DNA of 64,000 bases from Odontocerum albicorne (Eukaryota; Arthropoda; Insecta; Trichoptera; Odontoceridae). Below the pieces are notes generated by a model. That model was not told the origin of the DNA, searched no databases, and saw nothing but the letters and a program-made list of their open reading frames with translations. The number at the start of each line of letters is the position of its first letter. Positions within the stretch are counted from its first letter, which is position 1. A program made the position numbers and the translations under genes. Of this stretch, positions 37,800 to 49,810 are shown piece after piece. Where the stretch lies: NCBI GenBank assembly GCA_949825065.1, contig OX463846.1:13701753-13765752 (forward strand). The letters run 5' to 3'.

Positions 37800-38045
37800 T
37801 CTTAAAGAAAACGTTGAAAAATTTCCACGCCACTGGTAAAAAGAAACCGTATTATTTGATGTGGCCCTCTTTTGCGTGTCTAACTTTTATTGCTCAATTC
37901 CAGTGGCGTTGCCTCTATCGCTCACTGTAAACGTCATGGCAGGATGTCGTAAATTATTGTGCTAAGTATTTAACAGATTACAGGCCACTACTTTTATAGC
38001 GAGCTACTTGCTGGAATTACGAACATTGTGTAGGTTTATTCGTGA
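37800..38045. promoter_or_regulatory. GC-richer block in the repeat-poor intron, candidate enhancer
   Basis: About 240 bp of mixed composition (CCACGCCACTGG, ATTTGATGTGGCCCTC, TTCCAGTGGCGTTGCC, CACTGTAAACGTCATGG, ACTTTTATAGCGAG) in very AT-rich surroundings. CCACGCCACTGG near the left and CCAGTGGCGTTG near the middle form a short inverted pair, so a small MITE remnant is an alternative. There is no coding frame. A Hox/Cad-like TTTTATAG word is present. Confidence 0.3.
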
Positions 38046-41000
38046 GTATGAATGGGAATTTATGATCAACTTTAAAAAAAAATAATAAAGGTTTTTACTT
38101 TTACAGCGCAGATTAAGAGAACATATTGCGTGTAAGAGATTATATTTATTTTAATTAATTGAATTGAAGTGTGATGTTTTTTTATTGCGTACAACAGGAT
38201 GCTTAACCGAAAAAAGAATAATTATTTATTTATTTTAATTAATTTTATTTATCATATATTTATAAATACCTATGTATTAAAATAAGGATTAGAATAATCC
38301 AGTGGTGTACCTGGAATTTACTTATAAACACTCAAATAAAAATGAGTGAAATGGATCAAATATTTTTACATTTGTTTTAATGTTCTGTAAAATAACTAGA
38401 CATGATATTAAACGAAATATTTAAAAAAAAATAGTAGTGCAAACTCCATAATTTATGTATATTTTTTACAATGCCTTTTAAATTATGCTAGAAAAAGAAA
38501 TATTCAACGATAGTTATATTAGATTTTTACTTTTATTTATGAAATTCGAGATATGTTTTCAAAATATTGATATTAAATTTCAAATAATGCTGTAGTTTGT
38601 AATGTAAAAACATCGTAAGCATAATTTAATCATTTGGTTGATTTATGTTTCTTCATAGTTTAAGTTTTTTTTTTCGGTCATAGATCGACGAAACTTTGAA
38701 CCATTGAAATAAGAATGTCAAAATTTCAATGAAAGTTTTTACAAATTACCATCAAATGAAAATAATATGCATTGTAAAAAAATGTCCGATTCTAAATATT
38801 GTCTTCCACTTACTTAATATACAATTTGACCGGTTTATTCGAAATACGTAAAAAACATACTTCAAACTGTATGTGTAAAAATATCAAGGGAATGAAATGA
38901 ATATATCAAACCTTAAGTTCGTTGTAAAAATAAATAATTACATACAGGTTCATACAAAGCGATGTCATGTTTTCTCGATGATCTTAAACCGTGTAAAATG
39001 TCAGTTTGGTCCTTTTTGTAAATACGAGTATGTCCTTTAATATACGGGTGGATTCAGTTATAATAACATCTACGGGACCTTCTTCAAAGGGTGATTTTAC
39101 TGACTGAAAATCATATATATTTTGAAACGAACATTATTGATGAACACTAGTACGATATTTCAAATAAACCAAAAATATATTTGGTCCTTTTTGCTTATAC
39201 AAATGTCCATACTTAATATGTTTTTTTGCTCACTTTATTATAAATCTTTGATTTATTAGAAGATTATAAATATATTTAAATTTTGCTGATTTATTCAGCG
39301 CGTCATAAAACTTATTTCAATATAGAAAATTAGTATCGATGTCGCTTTCAACTTTTTACACAGATCACACATTTTGAGAAATCAAATATAATAATAAAAA
39401 AAATGTTATAAAAATAATGTTAAGCCTAACAGTGACAGTGAATTTATTTGTGAAAGGGGACTTTAGTCATATTTACAACTCATTGAATATTTATTTCTTT
39501 TTTTCTAACCTTACACAAGTTTTTGAATAATTTATTAATCACATATGTCAAATGTTTATACTTTTTGTTAAGATTACACATTCTATCACAATAAATCTAT
39601 CATATTTAAGTGTTTATAAAGATTTAAATTCAGAAATAAAAAATATATACATGATTTGAATTATTAATTTATTAAATTTCACTTATATATAATAGTTTTG
39701 GTGTAATAGAATTTAGCAGTAGTACTTAGGGACCTTAGGTTGCGTTCTTTTATGTAAAGTATCGAATTTTTCGTGAAAATTAAGAAAAATATGTACTTGA
39801 ATTTTCTAAATGCGAGCTTCTTCCTGGAGGTTTCACGGAAGCGTTCATCCTTAAGCCTTTCTGGAGTTTTAAAAGTTTTAAAGAGATATATTTGCTATTG
39901 AAACTAGTTGATAACACGCGAGCGAAATAACTTTATCAAACATCAGAAATCAGTTTGACGATATATTACTTATAAAATATCTAAATACAAGGTAATAAAT
40001 ACAGTAATAAGAAGAATGTGTGAAACAGAAGACATATTAAGATGCAGAAGGCTGGGAAGACATTAAAATAAGATATGAGACCTGGATTCTCTATATAGTT
40101 TCTCAGGGTTACCTCACAGGAAGTCAATCACCTGGAATATCCCATAGAGATTAAGGGATCACTGGCAGTTCATATAAAAAAAAAACAAATCAAGAATCTA
40201 CTACAAAATGTTTATTTTATAATGTGTACAGGAACTGACATGCAATTTTACCGTACAAAAAAAAGTCTTATTAATTTTAAATAAATATCGACATGATTGT
40301 ATTTCTATGTAGCCGTCAACAGATTCAAGTCACCCTGTTTTATTAAGAAATTACTTATATTTTTTCGGAACATTACCAGATGTAATTGATAAAAAAAATT
40401 GATTCTTGAAGCAAAATATTTTTTTAAAATTTTGCATATAGAAAATAACCATTGCTAGACTTACACGGTAATATCTAGTATTTGGATACATAAGATGTAG
40501 TTCCAAGATGTTGACATCAATAATTCTTTAGTATAACTTAATCTTAAAGTAAGAAAACGTGTGCCAAAGTTGTATTTGTTTTTTTTTACCTTGAGCATCA
40601 TTTGACCATTGGTATTGAAAAAAGTATGAATTATAAATAATTTCAATTTTAATGCATAATTCGATTTGCTAATCGTTTTATTGCATATCTTTTCGCATAA
40701 ATCAAGTCATGGATTATTGCTCGTTATACCAATAAATACACATTCTAACGTGATTCTAATTGGAATCAAATTGTAGGGTATATATAACCAAGAACTTTTA
40801 TCAATTTAGAAAGATTTACTAATACAAACATATATACATTTATACTCGCATACCACCACGCACTTTTCCTATCGGGGTAGGTATACAGCCTAGTGTAAGG
40901 TTATTTTAAAAGTCAACCTCACTTTTCGCTAACCCAACCACTCTTTCTCTTAAAAAATAAATATCCAACCATACTTTTCTCAGCTGCCCTCCCATGATTC

Positions 41001-42611
41001 CCGTTCACTTTTGCGCTGAAGACGCGTTTTGTCAGTCTTTCATGACTTGTATGTAATATTTTAATGTCAATAGTGGATTCGAATCCCGATTTAGAGCGCT
41101 CTTTGGAGAGACAACTCTCTAAACGGCGTTATATAAATTCTTATGTTATTATTGTTTTTTATATAATACTTGTGGAAATATAAAAAAAGTAATAATTGGA
41201 AAACTTTTGTTTGAAAAAAAAAACCGAGGAAAATGAGACATGTTTGGGTTATTGTAATGTTCATCATGTGCATATAATAATATTTAATAGAGGCAACGTA
41301 GAGAAAATTGTAATGGATTGCTTAAGTTGTCAATATTTTCATTTTATCCAATAAAACATTTTAACGGTCATAATTAAGATCGATGACGCAGTAAAATGCG
41401 CACGTTTAAAAATTTATTAAAAATTAAAGAACTCGGTTTCATTTATTCAACGGTCATAATTAGACAATTCATACTTTTTTGCTAACGCGGGTTTTTGCTT
41501 ACACACATTTTAGAGGTTGTAAAAAATGGTTAGTCCTTACACCACAAAAAGTAAATATTTTTATTCCGTAAAACTCAAATTAAATAGTTGTTTAAAAAAG
41601 TAAATATTTCTTTCTTTCCGTTAAATTCACTAACGTGAATTTGTAAATTTCTATTTAACGGTTACAAATTATTTACGGTTAGTAAAAATAAGCACCAAAA
41701 ACCGCTTTTAAAAAGCATAACTTATCAAATTTTATTAATCAAGAAAGAAAAACACATATGAGGAACTAAATAAGTTAGCTATTGTCCCGACGGTAAATGT
41801 TTTCTAACATAATTCGTCCAACATAATCGAATATGATTAAGTTTAATAAGTCACGATGGTCTCATAATTTAACATTATTATAAAGTCAGAAGTAAATATT
41901 ACTTTGACGACTTTTCAAATCCAATTCCAAGTTCTCTCTAGACATAGTTATTAGGAATTTCATACACACAACCAAAAAAATGTAAACGTAGCATTTGTTT
42001 TAAAAAAATACTTACGTAAAAATAAGCGTGTTTACAATCGATGCAAAAAATAAGTACTAAAATAGAAAAAAAATAAGTAACGGGCTTATAATATTATCTA
42101 TTCAAAATAAATTAAAACAAAATGTGTTATACACTAGTCTTAATAAACGCTTTAAAAACATAGAGATCGAAAAAAAGTAAAACGCGCAATATATTAAAAT
42201 TAAGAAGTAAAACAAATTTCGTAGAAAATACCTTTTTAACAAAAAAACACTGATTAACCATTAATATAAAAGAAAATTCTTAGAAACATTTTGCATAAAA
42301 AGCTTCTTATCTAGCTATACAATGCAAATTATTCGTTTCGTAAAAAAAAATAACACAATATACACAAGCATACATATTTCATTTTTAAATAGCTAATTCA
42401 ACAAATGTTCAAATAAATCTGAAGTCAAAATAAAATTCAACGTTACGAGCAAAAAAAAAACAACATCCATGTAATTGACGTCAAATTAAAGGCAATCAAT
42501 CAAACAATAAATTGCACAGAGAATACGTTGCACGTCAATAAAACAAGCTAATCAATCAATCGTACAATGCACAGACATAACAGAAATGTTTTGTTGACAT
42601 ATATTTCTTAC

Positions 42612-42680
42612 CGTTGTCGGAAGAGGAGTTAGATATTCCGGGCGCAGATATTGGTTACTCGATGTCAACATCGTGTTCAT
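42612..42680 (-). CDS. elB: Elbow/Noc-family zinc-finger protein, first coding exon
   Basis: It encodes 23 residues, MNTMLTSSNQYLRPEYLTPL then PTT, the conserved N-terminus of the family, and stops at a strong donor (GTAAGAA). The start at 42680 is the first ATG after an in-frame stop (TAA at 42764-42762) and has a good context, CACCATGA. A longer open frame up to 42734 begins with TTG and is not used. A second methionine three codons later is possible. The exon joins the terminal exon in phase 0 to give a 462-residue protein. Confidence 0.9.
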
Positions 42681-42984
42681 GGTGAAAATATTTTCCTTTT
42701 GGTAACTTAAAAAATGATTCACTTCACTTAACAAACATCCACAACTAATGATAATAATTATTTACCCATCTTGCACAAAAAAACACAATTCAAAATATCA
42801 TACATTTGTTCTGTTAAAACACAAAATTGTGATAAATCCACCTCTAAAAATCACTTTCGCTTTGGCACACATCAAAATGTTTCAGAGTGGCACATTATCA
42901 AACTCATAAATCATCAGGAAATCAGTTGTATTGAAAAAATAACACATAAATAATAATACTCGTATGTCAATAATGTTAACGTAA

Positions 42985-42992
42985 CTTTATAC
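42985..42992 (-). promoter_or_regulatory. TATA-like box
   Basis: GTATAAAG on the minus strand, about 305 bases upstream of the start codon, which would give a 5' UTR near 275 bases. No convincing initiator was seen, and such words are common in AT-rich DNA. Confidence 0.3.
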
Positions 42993-43078
42993 GCTGAAAA
43001 ACGTCGACAACAAAACAACCTCCTCTCAAAACGGTAAAACGACGACTGCCGGATAATTTCAAAGCGAGCCGCTAGGCG

Positions 43079-43086
43079 TGACGTCA
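43079..43086. promoter_or_regulatory. Palindromic CRE site TGACGTCA
   Basis: A perfect CRE/ATF-type palindrome in a GC-rich patch (43045-43105) about 90 bases upstream of the TATA-like box of the zinc-finger gene. Confidence 0.4.
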
Positions 43087-43089
43087 CGG

Positions 43090-43780
43090 TCGGTTATCCC
43101 CACTCCTGATTGTAATCATGATTTTCCGCAAGTCTTTTAACACCTAATAAAAAAACCGTATCAAATACTTGAATACTATTACCAGAGATATACAAAATAT
43201 AATAACTTTTTTCACTTGTTCTTCATTTTCCTCCCTCAAGATGCTCTTTGCTCTCTGAGACTTTTCACACCTATCCCCACCACGTCATGTTTTTGCATTT
43301 CACACAGACTTTGTCGAGTGTCGTGTCTGATCCCCACCACCTTTTGACACCCTGTTTGTCGGTGTGCGCGCATGTGTGTGCGTGTGCCCGTGTGTACACA
43401 CACACCTCTCGCATATATGTATACGTCTGGATGGATTTTCTTGTTGGTTTTGATTTGACAGGTGTCACATGAAATTAGCTTAATACATAAAGTTGATTTA
43501 TTATTTAAAAGGAAAGGTTCACATTGTTAGGAGGAAAATATTTTAACAGTTCGAGGAATCAATTCTGAAGATTTTCTCTCCAAGTTGAAACAAAATTATT
43601 GGGATAATTTATTGCTCTCTTGGCGGGTAATTTACCGAAAAGCAAATCGAGCGTTAGTTTAATTTTTCAACATTTATTAATTTGGTATTTTTATACTTTC
43701 TTATTTCCAGGAATAATTGTTTGAATCGGTTATTTTTTAATAAATGTATTATGAAAAGTGAAACGAGAAGCGTGAAAATG
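43090..43780. other. Upstream flank of the zinc-finger gene
   Basis: It includes a pyrimidine-rich stretch (43215-43350) and a degenerate GT/CA simple repeat (43359-43407). No gene was recognised; the overlapping frames at 43248-43472 come from the GT/CA repeat. Confidence 0.5.
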
Positions 43781-44690
43781 TAAGATATGGTTGTAAATGG
43801 TTTGTTGTGTGCAGATGATATGATGATCGTGGCTGACAATGTAAGTTGAAAGAATTTAAGCAAAGTGCTAAGAAAAATATTTAAGAATAATTGTTATGGT
43901 TATTAAAAATAATGATTTTATGAGAAATTGCAAAGTATAACATAGTTGAACAATGACAGATTTGAACAAGTTGAGAACTCTGTTATTTGGGGAGCATGTT
44001 TTCGAGAGATAGAGAACCAATAATATATTGCGTACTTAGTACTGACGACCTCCGTGACCTAGTTGGTAAGACACCTGTCTCCCAGCCCGGAGGTAGCGGG
44101 TTCTAATCCCGCTGGAACCCAGATTTAAAAAAAAGAAAATAGGATTCCATTCTGGTTTTTACTTAAGGCCACTTTGACACTTTTTTCTGGTTGGTTGGAA
44201 GAGATTGCCACATGAAAATAAGCCCGCCAGGTTGTACTGTACCCAACGAAAGTGTAATACAATAGAATACTGTGTAAAATCATCAACATGATTGTACACT
44301 TTGGTATGCCAGTATTAATCTTGATGTATCGAAGTAAAGCCTACGCATTGATATGAAGTGACAAGATTAGAATAAATGCTGTAGAAGTGCGTGTCTTACG
44401 TAGAGTATTTTGTATGATATTTGAAAGAGTAAGAAATACTCGATTTAAGGAGAATTAAGAAATCCATCTTAAAATGGATTGGCGATATTGAGAGAATGAA
44501 TTGCCAATGACTTATGAAAATATATACGTCTGAAAGAATAGAGAGCGAAAAATGGCAAATCGAGCTAGTGGCATGAGAGGGTCGGATGATAAAAATATAA
44601 GAAGTTTGAGAAACAGGAAAGATATGGAGATGGAGCTGTGTGTATGTGTATGGATAGAAAGGCGTGGTGGGGTCTTCTCTACCCTAAAAG
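43780..44690 (+). pseudogene. Reverse-transcriptase family F fragment 1, interrupted by a SINE
   Basis: NGLLCADDMMIVADN (from 43798) is the catalytic ADD box and its flank. After the SINE at 44042-44272, LILMYRSKAYAL and RINAVEVRVLRR (44318-44405) match the tip of the same protein, then decayed LKMDW and RG blocks follow. Many stops are present. Order and motifs are those of the endonuclease/RT family whose ORF ends with VSAYP, seen better at 53640 and 55625. Confidence 0.65.
44042..44272 (+). mobile_element. SINE, family A, near-complete copy
   Basis: Box A TGACCTAGTTGGTAAGAC, box B GCGGGTTCTAATCCCGCTGG, the A-rich link, TTTTTACTTAAGGCCACTTT, GGTTGGTTGGAAGAGATTG and the CCCGCCAGGTTGTACTGTAC end with CAATAGAATA tail. 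It interrupts reverse-transcriptase fragment 1. Confidence 0.8.
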
Positions 44691-44699
44691 GGACATGGT

Positions 44700-45062
44700 G
44701 TGATAATACGTACGTAAGTAAATGTTTTCAGTAATCGGACACACAGTTCACGGTTGTGTATATACATTTATTTTTTAGTTCCCATTTTTCGTAGAATTGT
44801 ATTAGTAGATAGTCTGAAAAAATGTTTTCTTCAAGAACCTTGGATATTATTTCTACAAATACTTTATAGTTATGTTAGTGTTGGCTAAGAAACATCTATA
44901 ATGCTCCAAGCCAGGTGTTTTCTCTTTACACTGGGGTGATGCCTGATCGGGAGGGCAGTACGAGATTAACCCAGATCTTTTGATGGCGTCTTTCTTATAT
45001 GTAGTATGTGAAACCTGTATTAATGTATCTTTTTCTTGTATTTCTAGGTTTTTCACATCAAT
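44700..45062. other. Non-coding, no recognised feature
   Basis: Nothing recognised. Confidence 0.5.
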
Positions 45063-45064
45063 TT

Positions 45065-45232
45065 ATTTGATTTTTTATTTATTTTATACATGACAAGAAA
45101 TGTACATAATTTGCGAAAAAACAACAGGTAATTTAATTTGGACACACAATTTTTATGGCTCTGGGTTTGTTGCCTTTCATTTGTCGTGTCCCCAGTAAAC
45201 CAGGCTTTTGCCTGTATGTCACCGAGGACATA
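45065..45232 (-). mobile_element. Retrotransposon 3' end, family E, copy 1
   Basis: On the minus strand: GACATACAGGCAAAAGCCTG, GTTTACTGGGGACACGACAA, ATGAAAGGCAACAAACCCAG, a conserved middle, and CATTTCTTGTCATGTATAAA ending in an AATAAATAAAAAAT tail. It is near-identical to the copies at 52941 and 58127. There is no coding frame. Confidence 0.8.
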
Positions 45233-45244
45233 TAGCATGAAACA

Positions 45245-46040
45245 ATAAATTGATACATACATCTTTCCGATTTTGATTTCATAAAACCCCGTTGCACATT
45301 CTCATCAACCTGACAAACAGTGACACTCAGGTACATATGTATACATCACGCGAAATCAAACTCTTCACGTTTCATCACTCCAGACAGACCAAAAACATTC
45401 ATCCCACAATATACCGCACATAATCATAAAAACAAAAATATAAATACAAAACACCACATTCAAGAGCCCACACAAACATTTTCCACAAATCATTCCTCTT
45501 GCTAGCCCAAGTACTCAAACTCCTGTCGCAATAACAACCACGCTCCGATCGACTGCCTAAATTATTTTCTCCCCTTTGCCTTTATCAATAAACTAAAATA
45601 TTTTTGTTATATGTTTTGTAATCTTAAATTGAATTTAGTATATTATTTATGTAGGTTTATAGGAAGTATATAATTGCTTTTTAAAATATTTCTTATTAGT
45701 TTCCTATTGGTTTTTATTGTGTCCTTGAGATAAAAAATGTCCTCTCCGGGTAAATGCACTAATAATACTGACTTGAACTTTCTAAAAAGATGCAGTAGAG
45801 GCAATTTTTGAGGTGTATGTGTCATAGGGAAGGGTCGCTAAGCGTTCTTGGATCGTATAGTGATATGTTGTTTTTTTTCGATCTTCAGTCGCTTGAGACT
45901 CATTTATGTACTATATTTCTTAATAAAGTCTTGGTTGGTCTTGTAGACTCACTTGCGGCTCTCGAATTTATTAAATTAAGCATTCCCTCTCGCTCTCTTT
46001 GAATATCTGCGTTGTTCAGTGTAGCTACATTTATAAGTAA
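45245..46040. other. Non-coding, C/A-rich patch
   Basis: The plus strand from 45330 to 45560 is unusually rich in C and A and poor in G, which stands out but matches nothing I recognise. The rest is AT-rich. Confidence 0.45.
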
Positions 46041-46044
46041 CATC

Positions 46045-46310
46045 GACTTCTATAACCCAGTAGTAAGAATGTGCCGTACTCGCGGTAGCTGACTCGAAGG
46101 TGGACGGACATTAGTATGTGGTTCAAACACTCAGAATTTAGGAGGATGGAGACTAAATTCATTGAAGAAGGCGTGTTTTTTCCATATATTGTATATGATT
46201 AGTAATATTTTAAATAATTTGCCGACATGATAGAACTGTGCATAAAATGAACACTGGTAATTGGGACTTTAATCCTTTGTATTATTTTAAAATTATATGT
46301 TTTATGCGAA
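46045..46310 (+). repeat. Dispersed repeat family D, copy 2
   Basis: Partner of 6205-6470. Here the start is better kept: CTTCTATAACCCAGTAGTAA then GAATGTGCCGTACTCGCGGT, which resembles a tRNA-like SINE head, though no clear box B is visible. Confidence 0.55.
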
Positions 46311-46724
46311 AATCTTCATTAATTTCTTATAAGCGTTTTTTAAAATAAGAAAAACAAATAATATAATATTTTTTAATAATTAGTATATTTTTTATTGAAT
46401 TGCAAATTTAGGCTCTTGGTGTGCAAGTCAAATTTAAAACCATCATTACCTAAATTAGAATATGGATTTAGTATGATTGTCAGTCATGCTGTGGATGGGA
46501 GATACCTGTGTGTGTATTGATGTATTATGTGCAAGCTGTTGCACTTCAGCAAGCACACATTCTTGACAGATTAAACTAACAGTATCCATAGAAAAGATAT
46601 TACACTTCCAAGAAGATCGACGGGTATAATCTGTTGGAACCTTTCATAAGCAGTTTCTTAAAAAGTGCTACTATGTGTTGCTGAATAGCGCTGTAAGCAT
46701 TCAATAATTTGAATGCAGTTAAAT

Positions 46725-46835
46725 AGAGAGTGTGCATGATAAGGCGTGTGGACGCGGTAGAAGCAAAAAGAAGTGAAGATCTAGTATATCTGCCTACACC
46801 GATATAGATATCTCATGATGGTATTGTATTATACT
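46725..46835 (+). pseudogene. Reverse-transcriptase family F, C-terminal scrap 2
   Basis: VCMIRRVDAVEA followed by YLPTP and HDG matches the end of the family (CMIRCVDLEEAN...VSAY in fragment 5). Only the last 30-40 codons are present. Confidence 0.55.
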
Positions 46836-46839
46836 TTCG

Positions 46840-47325
46840 TTGCATATAGACTTGGAAACGAGTTTTGCAACAATTTAGATATTTTTAATATAAGTATATA
46901 TAGTATTCGCCAGAATATTACAACAATATTTAGAAATAGCTACTAACTTTGTGCTCTCCTTTATTAATATAAATAACGTAATACAAACCAAATATTAAGG
47001 ACAATATTTTGCCTCTGGAGTTGAGTAACCCTGCATCAGCACGTGTTAAGCTTTTAATTCTGCAAAGCAACTTGCATCTCGTCCCACTAATGAGGCCATG
47101 TGTTTTCTATATCTCAATATATATCCATAAAATTCCCACAAAATTCTCAAAGATTATTAAACAATTTTAAAACGATGACTGTAATTTATTCTACTGCTTT
47201 TTGTATCTTCATGTTAGTTTAAGATAAAGTTGTATTATTTGTCAATAATTTTAAGTAATTTATAACCTGTCACATGTTCATTTGTTTATAAAGACACTGT
47301 TGTGTCGTTAATTAAATAAATAAAT
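46840..47325. other. Non-coding, no recognised feature
   Basis: AT-rich; nothing recognised. Confidence 0.5.
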
Positions 47326-47330
47326 AAATA

Positions 47331-47470
47331 CAACCTGGCGGGTATTTTGCCATTGACAATTTCTTCTAATCAATCAAAATGATGTAAAATAGATCATGAG
47401 TTAAACCCTGATTAGAATCCATTTTTTTAAATAAGTAACAACATCTTGCCAACTAAGTCACGAAAATTAA
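47331..47470 (-). mobile_element. SINE, family A, diverged copy
   Basis: The AATAAATAAATAAATA tail leads into CAACCTGGCGGGTATTTTGC, then the link AACCCTGATTAGAATCCATT and a decayed head (CAACTAAGTCACGAAA, plus strand). Box B is largely lost. Confidence 0.6.
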
Positions 47471-47474
47471 TTTT

Positions 47475-48145
47475 GGTGATGATGGAAAATGATTCTTCTT
47501 AAAATTTTGTTTAATATTTTTTATTAGTGACACGTGTGAGATTAGCTTTAGGGAAAACATATTGAGCGGGACGACAGGTAATGCATCTCCTAAAAGTGCC
47601 AATGGATTACCTTCTGTGTAGGTGATAGTTCATGGCAGGGGTAGCCAACGAATACTGCTTTAAATATTTTTACAAAAATAAACTCAAATAACCGATAATG
47701 CATATTAAGGGTAACACTATTACTAAAGTACTTATTGGGTAGTTTGCGTTTAATACTATGAATGTTTTCATAAAATATTTATTTTGCGAATAAAGATTTA
47801 ACCTTTTTAGACCTGAATTATTTCTTAGGTTTTAAAAAAATATTCTTGCTTGTGAATGTATAATATTATTTACCCTAAATGCAACATTACGTCGTATAAG
47901 TTTACGTTCAAAGTCGATAATATAGAACCCAACACTTCATTTGTTATCAGAAAACAGAAATATACCGCAAAGTTGTTTACAAACGGCATGTTAACTCAAT
48001 GCCCATTATAATGGACGTCAGGTCTGAAGAGGTTTAAAAATCCAAATTTTAATGCAGACCCAATGGCTTAAAATAAGACAGAAAAGAAATCTTCACGTTC
48101 TGTCAACTTTGTTAGCAGTCAGTATCTAAGTGAAAAGTTAAATTT
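47475..48145. other. Non-coding, no recognised feature
   Basis: Nothing recognised. Confidence 0.5.
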
Positions 48146-48149
48146 TTAA

Positions 48150-48555
48150 TCTAAGTACGGACTCTCCTTCTGATTTGGTGACAGTAGAATCTTTTGTATA
48201 TCAACGCATCTCACATCGTTCTACAATAATCTTTTACGGTTCACTCGTTTCGGTTTTGGAACAATCTTCCTGACTCAATCAGGTATGTTTCATCTTCATT
48301 CAAGAAAAAAACTTAAGAAGCCTTATTTATCTAAAAAATATTCCTCGCTCTAAACTGCTAAACAAATTCCCGTTTTCCTTAAGATTTAACCTTTCTTACT
48401 TTATCTCAAACTTAGTTTTTATTCACGTAGTTATACATGGTCTTATATAAAAAATTGTTAAACGAACCTTGGTTTATTGGAAGAAACTGCTATGAAATAA
48501 TAAATCCACTAGATGTATGGCATTTGCAATAAAGTGTTGAATAAATAAATAATCT
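48150..48555 (+). mobile_element. Non-LTR retrotransposon 3' end, family G, copy 2
   Basis: It aligns with 34023-34445: GTAGAATCTTTTGTATAT, ATCTTTTACGGTTCACTC, AATCTTCCTGACTCAATCAG, TTCAAGAAAAAAACTTAAG, then a 3' UTR ending AAATAATAAATCCACTAGAT and a GTTGAATAAATAAAT tail. The frame is broken. Confidence 0.65.
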
Positions 48556-48559
48556 TTAC

Positions 48560-49260
48560 TCCAGTTATTTTAAGAATGAATTTAAGTTTGGGGATGTAAG
48601 CCACTCAACGGCGCTACAAACATCAATCCTTTAAAAATTGATTTAATTACGTAGTAATTTAATTTGATTGATGGAGATTGAGTTGGAATTACATAAATTT
48701 CGAGTCAAGGTAAGTCGACACTAAATAATTCAAACGTGGTATATTTATAGCAAGATGAACATTGGAAATGGGAAAATCGGGTGTGATATATCATATACTA
48801 TAATCATACAACTTATCCAATTAGCTTGGGCACAGTATTATGATGTGCTTAAATTAACTGGAATGCAAAGGAAACTTTTAAAATTAATAATTTGAATAGA
48901 TTTTTCATTTCTCTTCAAAATAATCGAATTGGTGATTCGAAGATATTAACGTGTTCCTCGCGGGAAGCACAAACGCCTGTGATCTGATCTGTAGCATTCC
49001 TTTGTGTATTTTACGTAATGTTTAGTTTATCTCCTTTATTTAATGAGTTTCATTAAGAGTAATGACTATTATTTATTATCAGAAAATTACTTGAATGTCA
49101 TGTTTACTTGGTGGTGTAATCAAATATCAGTGGTTCTAAACAAAATACGCGTTTAAACATAGAAATTAAAAAAACGCCGAAATTGTGCCGCGCACAGGAT
49201 TCGTGGAATTTGATTTTTAACGCGGTGTACAGGTTAAAGGGTGCGGTTAGAAAAAGAAAT
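48560..49260. other. Non-coding, no recognised feature
   Basis: Nothing recognised. Confidence 0.5.
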
Positions 49261-49265
49261 TATTT

Positions 49266-49380
49266 GTGTCTTATTGATCGAACCTTTCGGTATAGAAACA
49301 CTGGAGTAGGCAAGTACTCGTGGTTTTTATAGCACATGCTGGTAATTATACCGCGTGTGTATTATTATCAAACGAACTCT
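49266..49380 (+). mobile_element. SINE family B, 3' tail fragment
   Basis: ATTGATCGAACCTTTCGGTA, AGAAACACTGGAGTAGGCAA and GCACATGCTGGTAATTATAC, ending at GTGTATTATTATCAAACGAA, as in the split tail at 32824. Confidence 0.6.
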
Positions 49381-49810
49381 GTGACTTAGGGAATCGTCCT
49401 TCAAATTCCTTGGTAGAAGTCTAGAACCTTATTATTTAGAACATAAAGACTATCTATTGAATCAATTTAAAGTGTTCAAGTAATTTTTTAGATTTTTTGA
49501 TATACTCGTATTCAAATGTTTTTTACCACTGTCGCGCATGTCAAGTGATGAGACTCGACACCTTTCAATATTTGAAGCGCTCAGCGTTGGCTGCTCGCCA
49601 GTAGATTGGGGTACATCAGCGCTTTCAGGGTGCATTTTCATGCATTGAAGCATACATTGTGACTCGCATTCCACCAACTTAACCCTTAGTTACCTGTCAC
49701 ATTTATTCGTATGACTACCCTCAACGTATCTGAATTGGTGATACATATGTTAAAAAGTATAACTGTGAGTCAACATTTTCCTCGGTCCCAATAATGGAGT
49801 CTTCGCTTCA

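Larger units (their letters stand above)
34450..42610. other. Promoter-proximal intron, poor in recognisable transposons
   Basis: Eight kilobases, very AT-rich, in which I find at most a weak reverse-transcriptase tail (40820-40895, minus) and a weak SINE box B (GGATTCGAATCCCG near 41072). This contrasts with roughly one element per kilobase in the flanks. Confidence 0.5.
20461..42611 (-). other. 22-kb phase-0 intron of the elbow/noc gene
   Basis: The donor reads ACG|GTAAGAA at 42612/42611 and the acceptor TTTTGTTACAG|TTGG at 20461/20460. Joining them gives PLPTT-LDAKK with no frame change, matching the uninterrupted motif known in the family. I found no further candidate coding exon inside. 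The intron carries a TTAA-type MITE, a tandem array, a Penelope fragment, and a cluster of SINEs and other elements at 31.5-34.4 kb. Confidence 0.88.

Noticed and set aside
42681..42734. 18-residue N-terminal extension of exon 1
   Set aside because: The codon at 42734 is TTG, not ATG; the first ATG in frame is at 42680 with a CACC context.
43248..43472. Cysteine/valine-rich open frame
   Set aside because: It is translated GT/CA simple repeat, open on both strands.
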